Made by a program: the position numbers and the translations under genes. Under the pieces are notes generated by a model, which saw only the letters and a list, made by a program, of their open reading frames with translations, did not search any database and was not told the DNA's origin. This document shows, one piece after another, positions 55,142-64,000 of a stretch of 64,000 nt of DNA. The stretch covers positions 687,581 to 751,580 of the forward strand of contig KB445792.1 in the NCBI GenBank assembly GCA_000320605.2, written 5' to 3'. Every line of letters starts with the position of its first letter. Position 1 is the stretch's first letter. This DNA is from Gelatoporia subvermispora B (Eukaryota; Basidiomycota; Agaricomycetes; Polyporales; Gelatoporiaceae).

Positions 55142-57926
55142 GCGCCCGTGCTCCCTTGCGACGCGTCCGAGCAACGCGTCTTCGCGCCTTCCTTTCACCT
55201 CGGTTTCACCGTCCCCGCCTCCCCGCCAGACACTACTCTGCACCGTGCATTACCACCAGGGAGCCAGCAGCGCATGTCATCCGCGATGGGCAGCGGGCAG
55301 ACCGCGTCGAGTCCGATGCGCAAACCGTCTACGACATCGTCGCGTTGTGCGAACGCGCTGACGACATTCCTGACGCCATCGGTCCGGCATCCTTCTCTCC
55401 CACGCTTATCTGCTTTCGGCATCTGATCACTGTCCGCGGCATGCACGCCGCCGCCCCCGTCGTCGCCGGCCAGCGCCGCGCAGACGTGTCGCGCGCGCAC
55501 GCTCGCCTTTCTGGGTCGCCCCCGCCTCGCGTACCTGCGTGCCTGTCCTTCCAGCCTTCGCACTGCCCCTCTCCAGTCAATTTACCTCCGCCCCGTCGAA
55601 CGCGTCTTTTCCATCATCGCGTCGCTGCGTTCCCCGGGCACGAGAACTCGTGTCTGCACATGGGCGACCCGCCGTGCTCGCGCGATCCGCAGCCCGCGTT
55701 CCGCGCACGGGGCGCGCATGATCTCGCGTCGTGCGCGCGATCTGCACGCCACCGGACGCCACCCACCCCGCGCGCGCATCGATCTGCTCTAGATCGCATC
55801 GCTACCAGACGCGCGCATCAAGGTGCCGCACCGGGCGCCCAACGTTATCTTATCTGATGTCCGGCCTCGACGCGCACGTTGGCCCACCGCGCAGAACGTC
55901 GAGCGCAAGGTGCGCGTGCGTGAAACGCGTCTCCTCGCGCGCACGAGAGTCTGCGAGACGAGAGCACGCAGACGTCAGCTGGTTTGTGCAATGGACCAGC
56001 CCGCGCGAGCTCCTAACGCCACGCACGCGCACCCACCCTACTGGCCGATTACCGTGCGCCAGCTCCAGGGCGCAACGACCTCACTGTGATCTCGCCGGCT
56101 GACGCAACGACGAATGATAAGCACGACTTCCCCGCAGGCCCCCACCTTGTCTCGACCTTCTCGCAGGGCTGCATTTCCCCATCCGGGCGCGCAGTCCGAC
56201 CCAGCCGCAGATGCGCCGTATCTCGCGTCGCGCATTTAGCAACGGGGTCGGTCTGCGAAGGTTCCGACGCACCGATAGTGCGATGCCTTCCCCGCATTGC
56301 TACGGACGCCCGGTCGCAAACGTCAGACACAATCGCCCGGCGACGCTAGCGCCCCACATCGCGACTCCCCACTTCGGTGTTCGGCTCCGCCCAGCTGGGA
56401 AGCCGTCCTCCTCGCCGCCGCCGGCATCATGTTGCGAGCATCTCTGCAAGCGTCGCAGCCCCGGCCATGCACGCGCAGTTGACCACATTACAAGCGTCGG
56501 TCGGGCGTGCACGCTGCTTCGCACTCGCGGTCTGTTCGCTCCACCCCAGCTCGTGACCACGCGCGATCGTCGTCTCGACGCAAATCCAGACAAGAGCCCC
56601 GCCGCGCCCCTCCGCCGTTCTCACACGTCATGACGACCGAGGCTGCCTTCTCGGGCAGATAGCCTCGTCGCCGACGCCTCCCGTTATAGAAACGCATGGA
56701 AGAGAAGTCCGGTAATTATCACACCCTTCCTCGATAATTATACGTGCCTGAGCCCGCGGAACGAGCGAAGGAGCCTGAAATACCCTCTTCGAGCCTCGAG
56801 TGCGAGCTTCCGACCACTTCGGGCTGCTTCCCACTTCCCCCCATTCGGGCGTCCCACCCGCTGTGCGCTCGTTCCCACTGCCTTTCTCACCTCCGGCATC
56901 GTACTGCATTAGTTTCACACAGCCCAGGAAGGGCCACGTCCCAGCCGCGCGATCGCGGGACGAAACCGGCACCCTGCCCAACTAGGACGTAAGCGGGATC
57001 CCGCCCCTGGTCTGTGCCACAGTGCACTAGCCCCTCGCTATGCCACCCAAGCTCCCGACCCGCGCTTCTCGCAGCCCAGGACGAGGCAACGAAGCGCTAC
57101 ACCGCTCTCAGGGACTGGCTCTCCAAGTACGTCTTCAGGGCGGCACCACGCCCAAAGCGTCCGGCCCAGCGCGTTTTGTTGACGTTTCCGAGCTGCGCCT
57201 TGTCGAATTGGCACACGGCGCGACAGCATAAATGGGGCCCCGTGTTCTGTCGGTAAACGACAGGAAGGTGCCGGCGGCATGCAGGGATCGAGCTGTGTGA
57301 GCCCCGGTGGGCACGTATATGCACGAGCGGGTTTGTACGCCTGGCTGACATCCGGGTGGCAGCGGCGCGAGAGTGGCTGCAGCATGCATGGGAAGGGTTG
57401 GCAGCAGCAATGGTCCATCCCGACAGTAGTTACTGTGTACAGGCTGTGTGTCGTCACAATGATGAAGCATGGTAGAGGACAGATCGGCTTGACGGAAGAC
57501 GAATCCGTCTAGGCTTGCCTGTGTAGCGTGCTTTGTGGTCTATCATACCAACGCCTCCGAAGAACATGGAGTTGCTTGACAAATGACAGCTGCAGCATAG
57601 ATAGGGGGGTCCGGAGATCTCGTAATGCCGCAGCAGGCAGCAGTAGGGGCGTGATAAATGCGTGTTGGGATCGAATTGACTCCGGAGCACCAAAGACCAT
57701 AAGGCATTCAAGACTGATACCACCTGTCCACCTTTCATAGCCGCGGGAGGCATGCACCAGGGTCATCGTCGCGGAGTGCACCCGCAGGGGCTCAAGAAGA
57801 TCGAGGCCTGCATGTTGTCATTCCCAGATGAAACGACGCCCAACAGTACGATCTATCGCTTCGCGGGAGCGACCCCGACCTCAAGGCAGGCTTACCACAC
57901 GCGGACACGAGCTGCTCGAGCCGACG

Positions 57927-59454
57927 TCAATACAGCTCCTCGCTGTCGTCCTCCCGGGGGCTAAACCTGATGCACCGCCTCTCCGCATCCCGGCGCCGCG
58001 CCTGCTCCTTGTCCAGGAACGCGCGCAGCCGCGCGACGTTCTCCCCCTGGAACACGCGGAAGATGCCCGCGGCCCGCGCGTCATGGCCCTTCCGCACAAA
58101 CCAGTTCAAAGTTCATGGGCAAAAGCAAGACGCGAGGAAACGGACGCGTCAGATACACGCGGCGCGGGTGGAGGCCAGCCACGTACCTGCGGGGGCGCGT
58201 CCGAGAAGCGCGCGACGCCTTCCCGCTCGAGCGCAGGCACACCGGACGCGCCAAGGTGCTCAAGTCGCGGGAGCTTGCGCAAGGCCGTGTGGAGCGCGTC
58301 GAGGGACAACGCGGGGCAGTGCGAGACGTGCAGCCTGGCGAGCGCGGGAGCGTGCTCGGCGAGGAATAATATTGTATGATCAGTGAGCCGTCGGAGGCCG
58401 CTGAGGACGAGCCGCCGGAGATGTGGAAGCGCGCCGAGCTCTGTCGCACCAAGATCTGTTAGGCGCGTATTGTCTGCGAAGGCCATATATAAGTGGTAGC
58501 TCCAGTAATACAATTCACTTGATAGAGCTACTTACAGCTGACATCTACCGAACGTAAACGAGGACACGCATACGCAATAGTGAGGATACCGCGGTCTGTA
58601 AGAGAGGGTATTCGTGCGAGGCCCAGGACCACAAGATTTGCCCCCAAAGTCGCGATAGCGGGCGCACTTGCATCCGTCAACTGCGTGCAGCTAGACAGTG
58701 AGAGATGCCTGATGGACGGGGCATGGGCGAGTAGACCGATGATCGAGGCGTCCGTCAGATTCGTGCAATGTGCAAGGTCCAGCTGTCGCAGCGCGAGTAT
58801 ATGGCTGCGAGGTAGGATCAGAGGCGGGAGAGCGTCAAGCCATGTTGAGGGCCTCGACGAACGTTCAAGCTCGCTGTCTGTGGGAGCCGCCTTAGCCTTG
58901 CCCTTCCCCTTGTCCTTAGCTGATACTAGCGGAGTGACGTCAGACCCCGCTGGAGAGGGGAAGGCTTTGTCGGTCAGCTTGAAACACCTCGCGAGCTTGA
59001 GTCGCCGGAGCGTTCTGCACAATGTCCAGAGCTCGCGCGCCGACGCGGAAGTAATGAGCGGCAGCTCACAGAGCTCGAGCTCGACGAGATGAGAAAGGGA
59101 GCGGATCAATGTGAGCACGGCCGGATCAGCGATTCCCGAGACACCGTTTAGCTTTATGGATTCTAGGTGAGGAGTGTTCGCTGCGAGCTCGGATATGGCC
59201 ACCTCTGTAATCTGTGTGCAATGCGAAATATCGAGCTGTCTCAATAATGGAGCAGTCGTGGCGAGTTGTATGAGCGTGCGGTCCGAGAGGTCGGAGATTC
59301 CGGAGAGAATAGCGGTCTCGATGTTGGGACAATATGGGAGAACACGCGCCAGGTCATCATCGACCAAGAAATGATCTGTGTGAGAGCGGATTTCCAAGTG
59401 TTCAAGCTCGTAGCAGTCTTCCTCGTTGTCAGGTAGAGCGTCGACGAACTCCAT
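57927..59454 (-). CDS. leucine-rich repeat (RNI-like, Grr1/AMN1-type) protein
   Basis: 455 aa; exons 59454-58536, 58473-58187 and 58088-57927. It consists of about a dozen cysteine-containing-type LRRs, for example LRQLDISHCTQITEVAISEL, LESIKLNGVSGIADPAVL, LRQLDLAHCTNLTDASI, IRHLSLSSCTQLTDAS, LVVLGLARIPSLTDRGI and LARLHVSHCPALSLDAL. A short acidic/low-complexity loop (KDKGKGKAKAAP) splits the array. Such proteins usually bind partners in SCF ubiquitin ligases or mitotic exit (Grr1, Amn1). I see no F-box at the visible N-terminus. Either the gene starts at 59454 as modelled, or an F-box exon lies in the short upstream gap. The ATG at 59454 is the first in frame after a TAA. The tail (RVFQGENVARLRAFLDKEQ) is helical and charged. 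Confidence 0.75.
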
Positions 59455-59768
59455 CTCCGATGATGCAACCCAGAGTTGATGTTATGTCGTCGGGAAGGTC
59501 TCGCAGAGCAAGGTGTCGACCAGGACTCGCACAGAGAGCGTTCCAAAAATGCTCCGCACGCATCGGCTGCTGTTGGGAACGCGTTAAGCATCCTGGGCCA
59601 CAACTGCGGACACATGGTCGCCTGAAGTACCCGAGATGGTCAAAGTAGCAAGCAAGTCCTAATCCGGAGACAGCCGCGGCCACCGCGAGGCCTTGAGGCC
59701 ATTCCGATCGCCAGGCTCTCATAAAACCCCGACGGATCTAATTGAACCTGACCACATCCTCCTCCACC
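59455..59768. other. divergent promoter region (LRR / small membrane protein)
   Basis: 314 bp between two outward starts. It may hold an additional 5' exon of the LRR gene: open frames in the other phases read through here, but none shows an F-box. Nothing else is supported. Confidence 0.4.
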
Positions 59769-60120
59769 ATGAGCAATCTGTCGTCGTCTTCTTCAACAGT
59801 GACCGCAAAAACTATCACACCGTCGAACCCATATCAACCGAATCCAATCCCGAGCAAGCCTTCGAGTCGCATCCCAGTCACACCCGCCACACTGCGTTCC
59901 ATCTTTGCTTCCTCGCGCACAATTCTGGAGGAGCGTTCTCTGTCGCGTCTTGCATTCTTTCGGTGCGCACGGCACTGATGAATAGCACGAGGAACGGCAT
60001 GTTGACCAACAACGCAGATTTACAGGCTTTCTGCTGAGCTGCTTGGCCATCAGCTTGCTCGCAGCCCGTGGCCGTGGCATCAAGAGCGGTGCTGCTCTCC
60101 TTGGCGTCGGAGGTGTATAG
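59769..60120 (+). CDS. small single-pass membrane protein
   Basis: 98 aa; exons 59769-59962 and 60018-60120, in phase. I do not recognise the family. The first ~50 residues are Ser/Thr/Pro-rich (TPSNPYQPNPIPSKP). A short helical stretch follows (ILEERSLSRLAFFRFTGF), then a hydrophobic segment FLLSCLAISLLAA and a short tail (RGRGIKSGAALLGVGGV) that is also hydrophobic. This suggests a tail-anchored or type II membrane protein. The intron is 55 nt with GTGCGC and CGCAG ends. Gene reality rests on the ATG, the clean two-exon frame and a complete hydrophobic tail. Confidence 0.55.
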
Positions 60121-60461
60121 TCACGAACCCCGCATATACCCACTGTGTACGTCCGCTTTCTTGTCCCGCCCTTCAGAACATATATTCATACACAGCTCAA
60201 GATGATTCAGGTAGATTCGGCGATATACAGAATGCAGCACGACATGTAACTACAAGGATACAGATAATATCACAGCATAAATCAAGCAATGATCAACATC
60301 AAGGCAGAGGGATGGTCGTGGTCGAAGGTATCGCAAAGGTTGGGATGTCAATAATATCGTCAAGTCAAGGTATCAGTCCATGAGCCCGCAGAAGAGTCCC
60401 CCATCTATCGCAACAATCAAATCAGCCAGGTATTCGAGCAAAGACGACCAAGAAAAGGGGC
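60121..60461. other. convergent 3' region
   Basis: AT-rich gap between two 3' ends, consistent with two 3' UTRs. No gene. Confidence 0.5.
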
Positions 60462-63400
60462 TCACTCGTCTCTCTGCAGCCCCGCTTCCAAGAGTTGCTT
60501 CTTCAGGTTGCTTGATATCGTCGTCAGCCCAGAGCTGAAGAGGCGATGAAGAGGCCAATGACTCACATGTTCTCCTGATGCAGATCGTTCCTAGCCTGTT
60601 TCGTAGTGGTCAATTCATTGACCAGTGCGATCCAGGCATTTCCGTCATCGCCGTCAGCATTAATTTGCTCATAAATATTCTTCAACTCCTCGTTGAAGGC
60701 CTGGTAATCTTTCAACGACCCGCATAATCGTGGATTTGTGTACGACTAACCTCGAAGATTGCTTCTTTCTGCGCAGCAGAATGCTCCTCAAGCCGTCGAA
60801 GCGCGTCGCATTTGACTTGTGCCTGTCTCAGCTGTAGCTGGGTTCTTTGGAGCTCTTCAGCGCTCTGCAAGCACGTCAAGACTAGTCTCCAGTTATTCCG
60901 CGAAATCACGCACCTCTTTCAGCTGAGCAGTCACCGCCTGTAGTGCCTCAAGCGCCGGCTGTGCTTCGTCGTGGTTCTTCAAGACCTCCGACAATGTCTT
61001 GTCCGCTTGCTCAACGAGGTCATCCACCGCTTGCGCAATCTGATCTCCCCGTGGGCTGTTTTCCTGAGTCGGCGGCCGTGGCGGACTAGCAACAACACTC
61101 TGCGATCGAGTTCTTGATAACCCCTCCCCGTACCGCTTGCTGATGAGCTGTCGCATCTCCTCCATACGAGCCTGGGCTTCTTTTGTCTGCGATACGAAAA
61201 TACTCAGTAACCTGCCAGTCTAACGACTGTACACATACCAGCGACGGAGGCGTATGGTGCTGGGAATTCCGCAAACCTCTTAATGGCGATGCTGGCCGTT
61301 CTATCTGTTCTGGGGTGCGCAGGGCCTTGAGTGGCGAGGCGGGCGAGGCGGGCTTCTCGGGGTTCGTGACCTGGGTGGACCCATAGCGCAACTTCTCTGT
61401 TTCGAGCTTCATTCGCCTCAACACTCGTCGGGCGGACTCCACCTACGACGACGTCAATCACGCTGGTCAATGTGTGTGGAGAATGACCTACATCTTCCTT
61501 AGTCGACTGCGAAAGCTTGAATATGCGGATACCGTGCTCATCAAGGACACTGCTGACGATGTTCTTGGGTTTCGGTATTCGCGAAGCACGGTTCTGCCCA
61601 GACGCTTTCCGAGGCATTTGCGTCGGCTTCCCGTTCAAAGCAGTGGTCGAGCTGTTGGTGATACCGTTCTCCTCCGCAGGCGGGTTCTTGGTGCTCCGAC
61701 GCACGGAGGCCTTCTTCCTGATCAAGAGTGGCTCAATCTGACTCAATGGTCTCGACGAAGTAGTGGCTTCAGTTCCAAATGATTCGGGCGTGGCGTCCGT
61801 GTTTCCGACCATATCGAACGGCAGGCGTCTGCTGCGCGGTAAAAGCGACTGGCGAACAGGTGTAACAGGAAGTTCTTCCTGATCAGTCAACGTCGGTACC
61901 TGGACAAGGTCGGCCTCATCTGATGATGCTGGAGCAAGCTGTGGGCTCCTGACGGGTGGAAGAGGTGAAGGAGTACGCGGTCCCATCGGACGACGCTCTG
62001 AAGGGCCGGGAGAACGTGAACGAGAGCGAGATTCGTACGGGCTCGGGACCCGGAGTGGCTCGTCAGGGCCTGAATGAGGAGTCGTCAAGTGTTCCAGTTG
62101 GGCTTCAGGGGGAAGGTTAGGCAGCTCCCTCGACTTCATCCTATTCCGGAAGAACGGTCTTGCTGTCTTCGGTTCCTCTGAAATTAGAATTAGTCGCATC
62201 ACTCTACCCCATCACCTCTAAATACAATCTCACCTTCGAAGATGGTCTCCTCGAACTGTTCGCGCTTCGGGAAGGGCAAATGTTGCTGTTGACCATGCTG
62301 GTTCTGGCTATTCCTTCGCGCAAGCTCGAGACGCATCGCAAGATCACGTTCGGACTCATCCATCCCTCCGTGCCTTCGCATATGTTGTTGATTGTCTTCG
62401 TCCCATTCGCTCACATCGCCATCATTCGCCTTCCATTCCGAGTCCGAAACCGAGGGGCGTTGTTGCGCTAGCTTGTTGCGCTTTGGCGATGCATCTGATT
62501 CAGTGTCGACCTCACTTGCAGGCGACTTGCCCTTCTTGATCAGCTTCCTTGTTCTTGACATCGAGCGTGACCTCCTACTGCTTGAAACCGAACCCGAGGC
62601 CAAGAAGTCATCCTCCACGGACGACACCGTAGTTGCCGCTGTATAGCTCGAGTTGCTCCTGCCATGTGAGGACAGACGCCCTAGGCTTCCATCCGTTGTC
62701 GCGGTAGTGGTGGCAGTCGAGGAACGGCTAGCAGAAGAAGTCGTCTTAGCGCGTCTGTGTCCGTTGATGGAGCCACCAAAGAGTTCGCCTCGTCCATGTC
62801 CTGCACGAGCGTTGAACAAGTTACGCGAGATCGCGTCGAGACCGAAGATTGCTGCGCGAGAGCGCGTGCTGGCAGGGGTCAGAGGTCGTGATTCGTGGGT
62901 ACGGAACTTGAAGAGGCCGAATTGATGGACTAGGTTCAAGATAGTCAATCACCGCTCTCACAGGATATACGTGACAAGGCTTACTCGTTTGGATAATCCG
63001 GGCTGGGACCCGAGCGGTATGCACAATATCGTCCTCACCCTCATCATTCGGGTCACTTGATGCAACTTTGTACCGGGATAGCTCTCCTTCCATGGGGGTA
63101 ACCCTCACGACAACATACGGTGGTCCATGTACACCAAATGGTATAGGGTCTGCTGAACCCATGGGGTCGATATGCAAGACAACTTTCGTCTGCGTAGGGT
63201 GAGAAAGGGTAAGATCAAAGCTGTGCAAATGCCTCACCTTCTTAGGCTCTCTCAGGAAAGCCGTCCTCTGGTATATATTGAAGTACGTCCGGGCCAACGT
63301 GACATGTCCACCTTTGTTCTCCACCTCCCGCTCCTCCGCACATAGCGCAACAGATTGGTGAGCTCTTGTTCGGTACTTCGCTTGGATGTCCCATAGATTA

Positions 63401-64000
63401 TCCAGAAAGCGTTTCTTGTCTTCCTCCGTGCGTACAGGGTCCAGATTCAAAGGAGGATTCACAGCTGTGTAAATTCGGAATTGTCGCCCAGACCATCGGT
63501 CATTCTGGTCTTGTGGCGGAGTTTCAAGGTAAATATGCATATCTGAGATGAAGCCTACGTCAGCATAGCTCACATGGTTCGAAAGATCAATGTACCGGAG
63601 CCGCCTACGTCAGTCGCGACCAGATCCGACACCTCGACGACCCCTTTGCATACCAGGCCGCTCTTAACCTTCTTTGCTCCGGGATTGAGTACCCCTGCCT
63701 TTGCCGCTTTCTCGAGGTCTTCGATACCAGAGATCACGCGACCACTCTTCTCTCCGTTACCAGGTCTCTTGACGATCATCAATTTATCGTCAAACAGGAA
63801 CAACGTGCAATGAAGATTTCCAGAATTTGAAGCTGTCGCACCAGCCGACGAGGGGCCAGCCGCGGCGTTGTTCTCCACCAGGATGTCCTCAACATCGATG
63901 CAGTCAATGAACCTGCGGCCATGGGACACCATCGCCGGAGGAAAATCAGCAATGTTGGCGCTTAGGGATGAGAAGATTGCCATGCGCTTCGTCTGCTCGT
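60462..64000 (-). CDS. DH-PH RhoGEF-like protein with C-terminal coiled coil, 5' part outside window
   Basis: Partial: the coding sequence enters from the right edge. Exons I can place: 64000-63596, 63542-63238, 63189-62985, 62929-62234, 62177-61492, 61442-61239, 61186-60914, 60864-60751, 60700-60567 and 60510-60462. The visible N-terminal part has EQTKRMAIF (end of a DH domain), then a PH-like domain (LHCTLFLFDDKLMIVKRP, then DMHIYLETPPQDQNDRWSG and GGHVTLARTYFNIYQRT). A long Ser/Arg-rich disordered region follows (SSSRRSRSMSRTRKLIKKGK; SYESRSRSRSPGPSE type repeats). The end is a coiled coil (MRQLISKRYGEG, QLQLRQAQVKCDALRRLEEH, NLKKQLLEAGLQRDE). Likely a cortical or septal Rho regulator; DH itself lies beyond 64000, so the exchange activity is inferred. 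Confidence 0.72.

Larger units (their letters stand above)
53821..57926. other. 4.1-kb stretch without convincing coding sequence
   Basis: This is by far the longest gap. Its left edge is the promoter of the RhoGEF, and the right edge (57300-57926) is the 3' UTR of the LRR gene. Between them (about 54800-57000) the sequence is very GC-rich, so there are many overlapping open frames of 60-350 codons on both strands, none with a family signature. A TATAAAA-like element lies at 54527, and a CCAATCA box at 55135-55141 precedes a short plus-strand frame (55274-55426, 50 aa, Ser/Thr-rich). An unannotated non-coding transcript or a fast-evolving gene is possible; the sequence alone does not decide. 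Confidence 0.4.

Noticed and set aside
54817..55857. 346-codon plus-strand frame in the large gap
   Set aside because: No recognisable domain, and overlapping frames of similar length exist in other phases because of GC richness; kept only as part of the gap finding.

Overview
The window reads as nuclear DNA from a filamentous basidiomycete, most likely an Agaricomycete. Genes are broken by many 45-80 nt GT-AG introns, intergenic gaps are short, and family signatures are fungal (velvet protein VelB, fungal INO80F, fungal F-box and PPR proteins). I see no operons, prokaryotic features, rRNA, tRNA, transposon or CRISPR array. I built exon models by hand: each listed junction keeps the reading frame and restores a recognisable protein family.

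Layout from left to right. A mitochondrial PP2C phosphatase (+) faces a USP36-type ubiquitin hydrolase (-). A four-finger C2H2 factor, an F-box-like protein and an ArfGAP (Gcs1) follow, all on (-). The velvet regulator VelB (+) converges within 98 bp on a 1078-residue PPR protein (-). Next come a GNAT acetyltransferase (+), a tandem HMG-box factor (-) and complex I subunit NDUFA13 (-). Then an INO80F-like chromatin subunit (+), an unknown protein (-), complex I subunit NDUFS8 (-), prefoldin subunit 2 (+), a secreted Ser/Ala-rich CAP protein (+), a TPR-SET protein (-), the AFG1 ATPase (+) and a nicotinamidase (+). The rest is a TDA3-like FAD oxidoreductase (-), an RTC3/SBDS-like protein (-), a membrane-anchored amidohydrolase (-), a 1487-residue RhoGEF (-), a 4.1 kb gap without convincing coding sequence, an LRR protein (-), a small tail-anchored protein (+), and the 3' part of a second DH-PH/coiled-coil protein (-) that runs off the right edge.

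Five to six of the genes are predicted mitochondrial: PDH-phosphatase-like PP2C, PPR, NDUFA13, NDUFS8, AFG1 and possibly the HMG protein. This is a loose thematic cluster, not evidence of co-regulation. NDUFS8 and prefoldin 2 share a short divergent promoter with a CCAAT box.

The most unusual signals are in gene architecture. They are a probable 4-nt microexon in the RTC3-like gene, a complex I gene whose expected ATG is GTG, a GC-AG intron, a 6-nt first coding exon, a 19-nt microexon, and two stop-free in-frame introns inside a SET and a PH domain. Low-complexity segments also interrupt the velvet, DH and FAD folds. I did not find a gene set that amounts to a new defence or metabolic system.
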